From Schistocerca nitens (Eukaryota; Arthropoda; Insecta; Orthoptera; Acrididae), in the NCBI RefSeq assembly GCF_023898315.1, contig NC_064619.1, forward strand, positions 299,064,150 through 299,128,149: a DNA stretch of 64,000 nucleotides, given 5' to 3'. The notes under the pieces were generated by a model. That model was not told where the DNA came from. It did not search any database and worked only from the letters and a program-made list of their open reading frames with translations. A program made the position numbers and the translations under genes. Below, in pieces: positions 40,742 through 52,455 of this stretch; positions within the stretch are counted from its first letter, which is position 1; each line of letters begins with the position of its first letter.

Positions 40742-43240
40742 CAGGGGACGGACAAAAATATGGAGGCACTAAAAACACAACACATTAGTGTGCCTAACAC
40801 AGTGTAGGAAAACCTTTGGCATTCAAAACCGCATCCAGTCGCCTAGGAATGGATAAATACAGATCCTGTGCGGTTTTCAAGGGAATTCTGTACCATTCTT
40901 CCTGTAAAATATTGGCAAGTGAATGTAATTTTGATGGCGATCATGCACCCTTCTCTCAAAAGTAGACCACGATGTGATAATGAGATCTGATGACTGTGGC
41001 CGCCAGAGATGATGTAATCATTCACGCTGGTGCTCACAAAGCCAGTCCCGAACGATGCGAATTGAACGAACAAGGTGTCTGTTGTGTTGAAAAACTGCAC
41101 CAATACTGAGGAACAAACGTTTACAGTGGGATGGACCCGATCACCCACAAGGGTCACATAATCCTTTGCAATAATGTGACCTTGCAGAGTAACCATGACG
41201 CGCATGGAATAGCAAGAAATGGCCCGCCAAATCATCACCGAACCTCCGTCATGTTTCACTCTTGGGACGTAAACTCGGCCAGAAATTGGAAACAGTGTGA
41301 AACAGATCTCATCAGCAACATGATATTCCTCCATTGCTCCATAGTCCAGATGTCACGGCGCCGGCACCACGTCTTCCCGTTTCACATATATCCATCACTG
41401 ATGTGTTGTTTTGGAATTCCAGCTTGCCCTGCAATTTCAAGCTTAGGGACCTCTCTAGGTATTGTTTTGGTGATGACAGGGTTCACGAGTGCGAAATTCA
41501 ATTCTGCAGTGCCTTTCGCAGCTTTCGTCCTCTCATTTTTTGCCACCATCCACTTCAATCACCGTCCGTCATAATTAATCAAGACACACTTTCGTCCGCG
41601 TTGTAACTTGGCGGAAGACATTCTTCCACTTTCCCTGTATGCGGTTTGAATTTTCGATAAGGTGCTTCTTGAAACACTAAACGCTTCTAACATCCGTGTA
41701 CCGCAAGTCTCTAGAGGATCGGAAGGTTCCAAATGATTGGGAAAGAGCACAGGTAGTTCCAGTTTTCAAGAAGGGTCGTCGAGCAGATGCGCAAAACTAT
41801 AGGCCTAATCTCTGACATCGATCTGTTGTAGAATTTTACAACATGTTTTTTACTCGCGTATCATGTCATTTCTGGAAACCCAGAATCTACTCAGTAGGAA
41901 TCAACATGGATTCCGGAAACAACGATCATGTGAGACCCAACTCGCTTGATTTGTTCATGAGACCCAGAAAATATTAGATACAGGCTCCCAGGTAGATGCC
42001 ATTTTCCTTGACTTCCGGAAGGCGTTCGATACAGTTCCGCACTGTCGTCTGATAAACAAAGTAAGAGCCTACGGAATATCAGACCAGCTGTGTGGCTGGA
42101 TTGAAGAGTTTTTATCAAACAGAACACAGCATGTTGTTCTCAATGGAGAGACGTCTACAGACGTTAAAGTAACCTCTGACGTGCCACAGGGGAGTGTTAT
42201 GGGACCATTGCTTTTCACAGTATATATAAATGACCTAGTAGATAGTGTCGGAAGTTCGATCCGGCTTTTCGCGGATGGTGCTGTAGTATACAGAGAAGTT
42301 GCAGCATTAGAAAATTGCAGCGAAATGCAGGAAGATCTGTAGCGGATAGGCACTTGGTGCAGGGAGTGGCAACTGACGCTTAACATAGACAAATGTAATG
42401 TATTGCGAATACATAGAAAGAAGGATCCTTTATTATATGATTATATGATAGCGGAACAAACACTGGTAGCAGTTACTTCTGTAAAATATCTGGGAGTATG
42501 CGTACGGAACGATTTGAAGTGGAATGATCATATAAAATTAATTGTTGGTAAGGCAGGTGCCAGGTTGAGATTCATTGGGAGAGTCCTTAGAAAATGTAGT
42601 CCATCAACAAAGGAGGTGGCTTACAAAACACTCTTTCGGCCTATACTTGAGTATTGCTCATCAGTGTGGGATCCGTACCAGGTCGGGTTGACAGAGGAGA
42701 TGGAGAGGATCCAAAGAAGAGCGACGCGTTTCGTCACAGGGTTATTTGGTAAGCGTGATAGCGTTACGGAGATGTTTAGCAAACTCAAGTGGCAGACTCT
42801 GCAAGAGAGGCGCTCTCCATCGTGGTGTAGCTTGGCGCGCACGGAGGCTTTCCGGCAGTCGTTCTTCCCGCGAACCATATGCGACTGTAACAGGAAAGGG
42901 AGGCAATGACAGTGGCATATAAAGTGCCCTCCACCACACACCGTTGGGTGGCTTGCGGAGTATAAATGTAGATGTAGATGTACCTTGGCTACGAGAGCAG
43001 CCCCTATACGAGAACCAAGAATTTTCCCACGCTCGAATTCATTTAGCACCGATGTAATTCACTCACAACTACACAGAACACTGTTATGAGCACGACTGAC
43101 ACTCGCAATGTACTGAGGGCGTTGCGTAAGTGCCTTTCGTGGTCAAATACAACAGCACAAACTGCAGTCTTGTCTAGCATCTGCATTTATGTCCGGGCAT
43201 GCATTTCTCGGGGAGTTTCCATGATTCTGTCCAACCCCTC
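40742..43240 (-). mobile_element. Tc1-like transposon (family 5) split by a LINE
   Basis: TIRs: left CAGGGGACGGACAAAAATAT, right (reversed) GAGGGGTTGGACAGAATCAT, each beside TA (40740-40741, 43241-43242). Minus-strand coding: LNEFERGKILGSRIGAALVA (43049 side), then SVSRSTLSKIQTAYRESGRM across the LINE insertion. HVADEICFTLFPISGRVYVP and DGGSVMIWRAIS form part of the DDE domain (40843-41334). The second Asp motif is degraded. The host portion is about 1.2 kb and broken. Confidence 0.85.
41703..42978 (+). mobile_element. CR1-type LINE, 5'-truncated, inserted in Tc1
   Basis: It starts inside the RT region (YRKSLEDRKVPNDWERAQVV), runs through the RT and 3' UTR, and ends ATAAATGTAGATGTAGATG. TGTACC at 41697-41702 and 42979-42984 is the probable target duplication. 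Defects include frame changes in the first half, a TAG at 42341-42343 (from CAG, 'EDLQRIG'), and the catalytic motif FADD reading FADG (42272-42283). About 125 bp is deleted near 42830. The longest frame is 42403-42909. Confidence 0.9.
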
Positions 43241-43242
43241 TA

Positions 43243-43769
43243 CTTCGTCCAGTTCAAATGCAATCGCTATGTGAGGGTAGTGATTCGAAAACTCAGTGTA
43301 AAAAGACTGTATCGTTATGGTAACTGGATGTATTCGCCCTGTTTGTATAGTGACGACAAATATTTCCTCGTCAAAATAAGCCACTTGTATAATGCGTCCC
43401 GCAATGACGACCGGAAAACACAAACAGGACGGAATTACCTGCCGCAGCTGTTAAATGTAGTATAAAATTAAACGGACAACGCAGCGATAATTGAAACAGT
43501 GCAGCAAATTACATTAAAGCAGAAGCACTGTGTGCTTGTGTACCGCTTGTTCAAACAAGACGCACATAAATAGACGAATGCGACGTCGCATTCAGTACTC
43601 GCGAAATTCACATGTGGAAGACATGTTGATACATCATACAGAGTAATATCATAAATTACGCTACCAGAAGATTGAGAGAAGCATTGACCTTCAGCAGCAC
43701 CGAAGCTGCCAAAGTACATGTAAATATTCACGCAAAATAAGGCGAAGAATATTAAACATTCCATCGACA
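43243..43769. other. Spacer
   Basis: About 530 bp. No gene or repeat recognised. Confidence 0.35.
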
Positions 43770-45660
43770 TCTATATTCTGCAACACTTAAGGTGTGTGGC
43801 GGAAGGTACTTTTCGTAACAATATCGCTTCACGCCTATCCTGTTCCAGTCGCAAATAATACGCGGCAGGCGTTGTTGCTATGCCTCCGCGCGACCTCGAA
43901 ACTCTCTAATTTATCTTCACGATCTTTTCACTAAATTTATCTGTAGAACGAATCAATATACATTGAAGATCCAAAGAAACTGATACATCTGCCTAATATC
44001 GTGCAGGGCCCCCGCGAGCACTCACAAGGGCCGCGACACGACGTGGCATGGACTCGACCAATATCTGAAGTAGTGCTGGAGGGAACTGACGGCATGAATC
44101 TTGCGGGGCTGTCCATAAATCCGAAAGAATACGAGGGGGTAGAAATCACTTCTGAACAGCTCGCCGCAAGGCATCCCAGATATGCTTAACAATGTTCATG
44201 TCTGGGGAGTTTGGTGGCCAGTGGAAGCGTTTAAACTCAGTTGAGTGTTCCTGGAGGCACTCTGTAGCAGTTCGGGACGTGTGGGGTGTGGCATTGTCCT
44301 GCTGGAATATCCCAAGTCCTTCGGAATGCACAGTGGACATGAATGGATGCTGGTGATCAGACAGGATGCTTACGTATGTGTCACTTGTCACAGTCGTACC
44401 TAAACGAATCAGGAGTCCCATATCACTCCAACAGCACACGTCCCACACCATTACAGATCCTCCTACAGCTTGATCAGTCCCCTCATGACATATAGGGTCA
44501 GTGGATGGATGAGGTTGTGAGGTTGTCTCCGTACCCGTACATGTCAATCCACTCTATACAATTTCAAACTAGACTCGTCCGACCAGGCAACATGTTTCCA
44601 GTCATCAATAGTCCAATGTCGGTGTTGACGGGCCCAGGCAAGGCATAAACCTTTGTGTCGTGCAGTCATCATGGGTACACGAGTGAGCCTTCGGCTCCGA
44701 AAGCCCATATCGATGATGTTTCGTTGAATGGTTCGCACGCTGACACTTGTTGATGACCGAGATTGAAATCTGCAGCAATTTGCGGAAGGGATGCACTTCC
44801 GTCACGTTGAACGATTCTCTTCAGTCGTCGTTGGTCCCGTTCTTGCAGGATACTTTTCCAGGCGCAGCGATGTCGGAGATTTGATGTTTTACCGGATTCC
44901 TGATATTCACGGTACACTCGTGAAATGGTCGTGCAGAAAAATCCCCACTTCATCAAACAACTGTGCCAGCCACTTGTTGTCTTCAATAGGCGTTGCTGAC
45001 CGCAGCGCCGTATTCTGCCAGTTTACTTATCTCTGTATTTGAATCCGCATGGCAATAACAGTTTCTTTGGCGCTTCAGTGTATTTGTCCAATCTTCTAGA
45101 AAGACACTTTTAGAAACGTACGCTCTCGGAATCTCAACAGTAAACCACATGATGTGCACAACGTCTCACTAGTAGAGTGCCACTAAAGTTGGGTGAGCAT
45201 CTCCTTGACCTTATTAAACGGTCATGTGACGAAACGCTTTCCCTTCTTTGGATCTTCTCTTTGTATCGGTTCTTCTTGCTACGGGTCATAGGTTGAGGAG
45301 CAATACTCAAGTAACAGTAGAACGAGATTTTTCGTAAGCCACCTCTTTTGTGAATGGACAGTACTTCCTGAGGTATTTTCCAGTGGATCTGTCTGGCATA
45401 CGCCGTTTCTGCGATTAGTTTTATGTAATCGATCCACTATCGCTCCTTACACTTACTATCAGCCATTTAATAAATGTGACTGCTCCGCAATGGAGAAACC
45501 ACAAAATAATAGGCATTTCTGCCAATTTTTGTGCAGTAAGTTACATTTATCCCCGCTCCAAGCGTCGGTATTATTCAGGTGTTCCTGCGTTTTTCTACAA
45601 CTCTGTATACAAAAGCATCATCTATGAACTGCTTCATGGAACTTCCTACTAGGTCTTTTT
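43770..45660 (-). mobile_element. CR1-type LINE relic split by a Tc1 element
   Basis: The 3' UTR at 43770-43955 (AAGGTGTGTGGCGGAAGGTA resembles TGTGTGGCGGAGGGCAC of younger copies) is separated from the RT C-terminus at 45083-45660 by a Tc1 element. The 45.1-45.66 kb part reads like the reverse complement of the 58.3-58.87 kb LINE (GACGAAACGC, TCTTTGTATCGGTTCTTCTT, GTAAGCCACCTCTTTTGTG). It is clearly older and more diverged than the other copies. Confidence 0.7.
43961..45080 (-). mobile_element. Tc1-like transposon (family 6), minus copy
   Basis: TIRs: left CATTGAAGATCCAAAGAAAC, right (reversed) CACTGAAGCGCCAAAGAAAC, with TA outside (43959-43960, 45081-45082). Minus-strand pieces are CAWKSILQERDQRRLKRIVQ (HTH), HVAWSDESSLKLYR (first Asp), IFQQDNATPHTSRT (second Asp) and SPDMNIVKHIWDAL, where the usual catalytic Glu position reads Lys. 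Frame changes separate the blocks. Confidence 0.88.
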
Positions 45661-45661
45661 A

Positions 45662-46662
45662 CACTGGAGCGCCGAAGAAACTGGTATAGGCATGCGGATT
45701 TTCCCGTACGGCTATTTCACGGGTGTACTGAGAATATCAGGAATCCGGTAAAACATCAAATCTCCGACATCACTGCGGCCGGAAAAGATCCTGAAAGAAT
45801 GGGACTAACGACGACTGAAGAGAATCGTTCAAAGTGACAGAACTGCACCCTTCCGCATATTGCTGTAGATTACAATACTGAGCCATCAACAAGTGTCAGC
45901 GTGCGAACCATTCAACGAAACATCATCGATATGGACTTTCGGATCCGAAGGCACACTCATATACCCTTGATGACTGCACGACACAAAGCTTTACGCCTCG
46001 CCCGGGCCCATCAACATCGACATTGGACTGTTGACGACTGGAAACATGTTGCCTGGTCGGACGAGTCTCATTTCAAATTGTATCGAACGGATGCACGTGT
46101 ACGGGTATGGAAACAACCTCATGAATCCATGGACCCTGCATATCAGTAGGGGAGTGTTCAAACTGATGGAGGCTCTGTAACGGTGTGGGGAGTGGGCTAT
46201 GGGAGTGATATGGGACCCCTGATACGTCTAGATATGACTCTAATAGGTGACACGTACGTAAGCATCCTGTCTGATCACCTGCATACCTTCATATCCATTG
46301 TACATTCCGAAGGACTTGGGCAATTCCAGCAGGATAATGCGACACTCCACACGTCCAGAATGGCTACAGAGTGGCTCCACGAACACTCTTCAGAATTTGA
46401 GCGCTTCCTGTGCCCACCAAACTCCCCAGACATGAACATTGTTCAGCACATCTGGAATGTCTTGCAACGTGCTGTACAGAACAGATCTCCACCCCCTCGT
46501 ACTGATTTATGGACTGCCCTGCAGGATTCATGGTGTCAATTTCCTCCAGCACTACTTCAGACATTAGTCGAGTCCATGCCACGTCGTGTAGCGGCACTTG
46601 TGCGTGCTCGCGGGGTCCTACACGATATCAGGTTGATGTACCAGTTTCTTTGCCTCTCACTG
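45662..46662 (+). mobile_element. Tc1-like transposon (family 6), plus copy
   Basis: It has the same TIR (CACTGGAGCGCCGAAGAAAC at the left, complement of CAGTGAGAGGCAAAGAAACT at the right) between TA dinucleotides at 45660-45661 and 46663-46664. One frame runs from 45901 to the C-terminus with a single TAG at 46147-46149 (from CAG). It contains HVAWSDESHFKLYR, QFQQDNATLHTSRM and SPDMNIVQHIWNVL, where Gln replaces the catalytic Glu. It lies in the opposite orientation to the copy 0.6 kb upstream. Confidence 0.9.
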
Positions 46663-46664
46663 TA

Positions 46665-47534
46665 TATATTATACTGGCTGTGTTTGGCATGCGCCGTAGT
46701 GTCTCTTTTTTTAACTGTAAGTAGTTATACATATACAAAATAGACACACTTACATACGCAAAATAAGTGAAACACAACGATTTTTCGTGTATTAAATTAA
46801 AATTGAGAAAGTTTATCCAAGGGCTTCTTGCCCGCGATTTCGCCCACGTGCGCATTGTCACATGTATTTCAGACATACATTTACCGTATTTAACACAAAT
46901 TTTAAATATTTTAGACATATTTTTAGATGTATTTTATCCGAATCTCTAGCGAATGTCGCCCCATCGTTTCATCTGGTTTCTTGATTGGAGACTTGTAATT
47001 CTGCCAGTAAGCGACTGTCGTTTTGAGAAGAAGGATTGTCGCCTGGAAGTGTCTGATTCTCCGCTGTTTAACACCATGCGACTCCAGAGAGGATGTTAAC
47101 TGCATGCGTGGTATTAAGCCGTGTGACCGATATTTGGCCGGCAAAAGAAGCCGTCAAAATGTGAGGCAGATAGTTCGTCATACCTTTACTGAAGCTTTCC
47201 AAGTAAACTAATTACAGGAAAGAATTACCAACAGGTCGTTTCCAAACGTCGCTCCTAGTGATAGAAGGGGTATATTGCTCCCACGATATTTTTATACAAG
47301 CAATTATATAAATAATGAGTCATTTATGTACAAAATTTGACTGAAATTGCTCCAGACGTTCCTGAATTAAGCATCTGTGTCATCCCTTTTCTCTCCAGCT
47401 AGTGTGGGTGGTAGGTAGTTCTTACCCCCACCGGAACCTTCGCAAAAATGTATACAACTCACCTGTTTCATCTTAATCGAATAGAAGGTGTAGCAACGCA
47501 TAAAAGAGGAACAAACAAATATTTATTTATATAG
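46665..47534. other. AT-rich stretch
   Basis: About 870 bp. CTGAAATTGCTCCAGACGTT (47341-47360) echoes the unclassified repeat at 15.3-16.2 kb. No coding frame recognised. Confidence 0.35.
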
Positions 47535-48914
47535 GGTGCTCGAAAGAAGTGTCGGACACTTTGAGAGGTGATAGTACTCATCGTAACAAGACAAGTAAGT
47601 CCAGTAAGCGTAGGTCCGGAACACATACTTCCCGAGATAAACTCTTATTTATAGGAAGCGCTGCGCAACGCTTGGTTGTGGATATTAGCACTGTCTTCGC
47701 ATTAGAGCTCCGTCAAATGTGTCGGCAGGGTATTACGACATTTAGTCACAGTACTCTACCTACCATTCGGTGGTATGCAGTGCAGTCAGTTGTGTGGCTA
47801 GAGTCGTGTTGTAGGCTACGTTAGTTTTTATCGTGTTTGTGTGCCTTATTGTATAGCCCTGTTAACCCTGGGTACGTATCATGGAGTTTTACCTTCTTCC
47901 AAATTCGGATTCGGTTATGTGTTTACTGTTATTCCGCTGTATTTACGTAATCCAGTTTATATTTTCCCTCTTCCACCAATTGTTAGCAATGGAAGCCAAT
48001 TATTCGACAAGTGAAATGGCGGATATGATATTCTGCTATGGTTTAGCAAATAGACGTAGCCCACAAGCCTGTGCCCTTTATGCTGAAAAATATCCACAAA
48101 GCTGAGTGTCTTCTGTAAGCTGTTAGGCAGATTTTGCCAGCATCTGAGGGGCACAGGTACCCTTGCATCTCGGAAGGCCGACAGTGGAAGGTCCCTCACA
48201 GTCTGCACTCCTGACATGGAGGAGCGTGTGTTAAGTTCTGTGGAAGAAACCCGCGGACCAGTGGCAGACGATTAGCAGCAGCAGAAGGCGTGTTTCACTC
48301 TCTTATCTTGGGGGGGGGGGGAGGGGGGGTACTTCATGGTTCAAATGGCTCTAAGCACTATGGGACTTAACATCTGAGGTCATCAGTCCCCTAGACTTAG
48401 AACTACTTAAACCTATTTAACCTAAGGACATCACACACATCCATGCCCGAGGCAGGATTCGAACCTGCAACCGTAGCAGCAGGACTGAAGCGCTTAGAAC
48501 CGCTCGGCCACAGCGGCCGGCGGTACTTCATGAACAATTGCTGTACCCATATCATCTACAGCGCGTTCAAGCCCTAAGGCCACAGGATCATCATGGCAGA
48601 CGACGGTTCCGTCAATGACGTAAGTGTGCCGCAGATCCACCACTTTAAAGATGTTCCTTTACCGATGAGGCAGGGTTCACAAGAGACGGTGTTCTGAATT
48701 TCTATAACCAGCATGTGTGAGCAGATGTAAATCCCCAAGCAATTCAGGAAAGAGGGCATTAACACCGATTCTCAGTCAGCGTGAGGGCAGCCGTACTTGG
48801 CGATAGATTAATAGGGCCATACCTGCTACCACAAAGGTTAACTAGGGCGCAATATCTGGTATTGCCCCCTTACGTATTGCCTGCCTCGCTGGAGGCTGTG
48901 CCACTGCAGCAGTT
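47535..48914 (+). mobile_element. Tc1/mariner-like relic (family 7) with a SINE inside
   Basis: The N-terminus MEANYSTSEMADMIFCYGLA at 47990 leads the HTH (RRSPQACALYAEKYPQ). Then come CTPDMEERVLSSVEETRGP (across shifts), LYPYHLQRVQALRPQ after the SINE, CSFTDEAGFTRDGVLN (first Asp) and GDRLIGPYLLPQRL. It ends before the second Asp motif, so the catalytic domain is truncated. The left end AGGGTGCTCGAAAGAAGTGT may be a TIR; no right TIR was found. Confidence 0.75.
48338..48531 (-). mobile_element. SINE-A in a Tc1/mariner relic
   Basis: Minus-strand copy, target duplication GGTACTTCATG (48328-48338 and 48532-48542). The left copy abuts a G-rich run at 48311-48329. A short deletion removes part of the tRNA head (GCAGCAGGACTGAAG). 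Confidence 0.93.
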
Positions 48915-48987
48915 GACAGTGTGTGTCAATCAGTGAACAGTTACGGTGTCTATGACGATGAATTTCAATACAAAATATCCCGGAGAC

Positions 48988-49476
48988 GTAACTTCCTGGC
49001 AGATTAAAACTGTGTGCCGGGCCGAGACACGAAATCGGGACCTTTGCCTTTCGCGGGCAAGTGCTCTACCAACTGAGCTACCAAAGTTCGAGTCTCGGCC
49101 TGGCACATAGTTTTAATCTACCAGGAAGTTTAACACAGGAGCACACTCCACTGTAGAGTGAAAATCTCATTCTGGAAACATCCCCCAGATCGTGGCTAAG
49201 CCATGTCTCCGCAATATCCTTTCCTCCAGGAGTGCGAGTTCTGCAAGGTTCGCAGGAGAGCTTCTGTGGAGTTTGGAAGGCTGGAGACGAGTTACTGGCA
49301 TAATTGAAGCTGTGAGGACGGGTCGTGAGTCGTGCTTGGGTAGCTCAGTTGGTAGAGCACTTGCCCGCTAAAGGCAAAGGTCCCGAGTTCGAGTCTCGGC
49401 CCGGCACACAGTTTTAATTTGCCAGGAAGTTTCATATTGGCGCACACTCTGCAGCAGAGTGAAAATCTCATTCTGG
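48988..49476. mobile_element. Fold-back tRNA-bearing element, second copy
   Basis: Same family as 28559-29157. A minus-strand tRNA-like segment (49013-49085) and a plus-strand one (49332-49407) face outward, with the long central unit between them (AACATCCCCCAGATCGTGGC, GGAGAGCTTCTGTGGAGTTT). The left arm is partly deleted next to its tRNA-like segment. The right end is GAGTGAAAATCTCATTCTGG. A perfect 9-bp target duplication CCCGGAGAC at 48979-48987 and 49477-49485 shows that the unit inserted into the Tc1 fragment. Confidence 0.85.
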
Positions 49477-49746
49477 CCCGGAGACAATGGATGACTTCAC
49501 ACGGGGAAGAATGATTGAAAAACTGGGAGAAGGATGAAGTGTGACGTGTGTAGCCCGTGAGTTACAGTACGTATTGGTCACAGCATTGATTCACGTGCAT
49601 GGGGGACATTCCAAACCATAGGCACTGCTGCCCGAAGGAGAGGAGATGAAAGACCACAGTGAACCGCAGCAGCAGATGACCACTAAATTGTGCGACAGCC
49701 AAGAAGGAACGCACATCAAACAGCGGACGCAATTACTACCACGTCT

Positions 49747-49946
49747 GCCGGCCGCTGTGGCCGAGCGGTTGTAGGCCCTTCAGTCCGGAACCACGCTGCT
49801 GCTACGGTCGCAGGTTCGAATCCTGCCTCGGGCATGGCTGTGTGTGACATCCTTAGGTTAGTTAGGTTTAAGTAGTTCTAAGTTCTAGGGGACTCATGAC
49901 CTCAGATGTTAAGTCCCATAGTGCTCAGAGCCATTTGAACCATTTT
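49747..49946 (+). mobile_element. SINE-A
   Basis: Full-length plus copy from GCCGGCCGCTGTGGCCGAGC to TTTGAACCATTTTT. No clean target duplication found. Confidence 0.92.
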
Positions 49947-50136
49947 TGTAGCATTACTTTCTATGTACGGCACAAGTTTCGTCGAGTTGTTTACACTAAA
50001 GAGTCAAAGAAACAGGTACACCTGCCTAATATCGTGTAGGGCCCATGGGAGCACGCAGAGGTGCCGCAACACCTCGTGGCATAGACTCGACCAATGTCTC
50101 AAGTAGTGCTGGAGGGAATTGACAGCACTCGTCGGA

Positions 50137-50343
50137 ATGGTTCAAAATGGTTCAAATGGCTCTGAGCACTATGGGACTCAACTTCTCAGGTCATTAGTCC
50201 CCTAGAACTTAGAACTAGTTAAACCTAACTAACCTAAGGGCGTCACACACATCCATGCCCGAGACAGGATTCGAACCTGCGACCGTAGCAGTCGCGCGGT
50301 TCCGGACTGGAGTGCCTAGAACCGCTCGGCCACAGCGACCGGC
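50137..50343 (-). mobile_element. SINE-A with doubled tail
   Basis: Minus copy whose 3' tail is repeated (ATGGTTCAAAATGGTTCAAA), a slippage or re-priming pattern. The head ends ACAGCGACCGGC. Target duplication not clear because the surrounding Tc1 sequence is deleted. Confidence 0.9.
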
Positions 50344-50901
50344 CCCCTACTAACATGTAAGGTCTATGGATCCATGAGGTTGTCTCCATACCCGTACGCG
50401 TCCATCCACTTGATACAATTTGTAATGAGACTCGTCCGACCAGGCAACATATTTTCACTCATCAACAGTCCAATGTCGGTGCTGACGGGCCCGGGCAAGG
50501 TGTAAAGCTTTGTGTCGTGCTGTCATCGAGGATACACCAGTGGGCCTTCGGCTCCGAAAGCCCATATCGAAGATGTTTCTTTGAATGATTCGCACGCTGA
50601 CACTTGTTGATGGCTCATCACTGAAATCTGCAGCAATTTGCGGAAAAGTTGCCCTTCTGTCATGTTGAACGATTTTCTTCAGTCGCCATTGTCCCGTTCT
50701 TGCAGCATCTTTTTCCGGCCGCAGCGATGTCGGAGATTTGATGTTTTACCGGATTCCTGATATTCGCGGTACACCCGTTAAATGACCGTGCGGGAAAATC
50801 CCCACTTCATTGCTATTTCGGAGTTGCTGCGTCCCATGGCTCGTGCGTCGACTATAACACCACGTTCAAACTCTCTTAAACCTCGATAACCTGCCATTGT
50901 G

Positions 50902-51095
50902 TGTGCCGGCCGAAGTGGCCGTGCGGTTAAAGGCGCTGCAGTCTGGAACCGCAAGACCGCTACGGTCGCAGGTTCGAATCCTGCCTCGGGCATGGATGTT
51001 TGTGATGTCCTTAGGTTAGTTAGGTTTAACTAGTTCTAAGTTCTAGGGGACTAATGACCTCAGCAGTTGAGTCCCATAGTGCTCAGAGCCATTTG
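50902..51095 (+). mobile_element. SINE-A in Tc1
   Basis: Plus copy with a perfect 14-bp target duplication AACCTGCCATTGTG at 50888-50901 and 51096-51109. The duplicated bases encode the N-terminal MAG of the host transposase. Confidence 0.95.
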
Positions 51096-51252
51096 AACCT
51101 GCCATTGTGGCAGCAGTAACCGATCGACCAACTGCGCCAGACACTTGTTGTCTTACGCAGACGTTGCCGACCGCAGCACTGTATTCTGGTTGTTTACAAA
51201 TCTCTGTATTTGAATATGCATGCCTATGCCAGGTTCCTTTGACGCTTCAGTG

Positions 51253-52203
51253 AATTTGACAGTGATGTATCACACGAAAGTAACTTTGTCCTGAAGTTTT
51301 CCACACCCATGTATACGGCAGCTTCGGAGACAGAGAGTATTTCAAAATGATTTATCCCATTTCACATGACTGTACCCTCTACAAGAATGAAGATAGAAAA
51401 TTAAGAGAGATTTTAACTCACGCTTCAAAATTAATTGTTTACGCTGGCGCTAGTTGTAAATTTGTGGTTCATTCTATTCCCAGTGCAGATTTTTCCCGTG
51501 CAATCAGGTAACTCATACATTCGTTACCCAGTGGGCATCGACTTAAGAAAGCAATGACAAAGCAACGATGCACTTAGCGTTTTCTATTTCAGCAGTCATA
51601 TTTCACTTACACCAGTGAGTCGTGAGTCTTGTCGAGAATACAGAATCTGTATCCCGAGAAAACTTGTATTTCTGTCCGTGAGCTGTGCTTGGTTTGAGAA
51701 AAGATGGACAACACTGTAACTTATATTGGTCAATGCATTCAACGATGGTAGCAGCAGTTGCAAGAGACTGTTGTTTTAGGTACAGGGAAATCCACAAGTC
51801 GCCCCCGTTTCAGCGTTCCAGGAGTAGAGTCCATTCAGTATAGTTCTGCACCTAGTCCGCACATACATATACACTCCGTGCCAGTTCAGCCTTAGCTGTT
51901 CCTAGAGTTGCGCTGTACCAAAACTACGGTGTGGGAGTTTTGGTACACTATATAAATGAGTAGTGAATGGCAGGATTTCAGTAGTATTGGTAGGGAATGA
52001 AACATAAATGATGGTGTAAGAGAAAAACCGACGACATCTCTTTTTTCTCGACTTGGTTTTACACGTTATTAAAATTTACATAATTGAGTGTTAGTCCACT
52101 GTGTATTTTATATCCTTAGAGAACATGAACTTTGTTTTATCACTAATATAAATTAGTTGTTCGCGTGGATTCTACGCTTTTATGCAATCAAACCAAATAC
52201 TTC
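51253..52203. other. AT-rich stretch
   Basis: About 950 bp. No recognised element. The minus frame at 51603-51797 lacks a motif. Confidence 0.35.
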
Positions 52204-52216
52204 TGATGCTAGTACA

Positions 52217-52412
52217 AATGGTTGAAAAGGCTCTAAGCACTAAGGGACTTATCATCTGAGGTTATCAGTCCCCTAGAATTAGAACTACTTAAACCTAACT
52301 AACCTAAGGACATCACACACATCCATGCCCGAGGCAGGATTCGAACCTGCGACGGTAGCAGCAGCGCTGTTCCGGACTGAAGTGCCTAGAACCTCTCGAC
52401 CACAGCGGCCGG
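52217..52412 (-). mobile_element. SINE-A
   Basis: Minus copy. Target duplication TGATGCTAGTACA (52204-52216) and TGATGCAAGTACA (52413-52425), one mismatch. Confidence 0.94.
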
Positions 52413-52455
52413 TGATGCAAGTACAGTTTACAAGCAAACATATAAAACAAATGTA

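Larger units (their letters stand above)
48915..49993 (+). mobile_element. Tc1-like N-terminal fragment (family 8), twice interrupted
   Basis: The plus strand reads MDDFTRGRMIEKLGEG (49488), then SVTCVARELQ and, before the SINE, a degraded HTH region ending at GTHIKQRTQLLPRL. Its 5' flank is cut by the fold-back element at 48988-49476 and its body by SINE-A at 49747. Only the DNA-binding part remains. Confidence 0.6.
49994..51252 (-). mobile_element. Tc1-like transposon (family 6), third copy, with two SINEs
   Basis: Left TIR CACTAAAGAGTCAAAGAAAC and right end CCTTTGACGCTTCAGTG match the two family-6 copies at 44-46.7 kb. The DDE portion is largely deleted where the first SINE sits. The HTH portion (50345-50900) is collinear with the 44.5-45.0 kb copy. 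Minus frame remnants include MAGYRGLREFERGVIVDARA and MGRSNSEIAMKWGFSRTVI. Confidence 0.85.
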
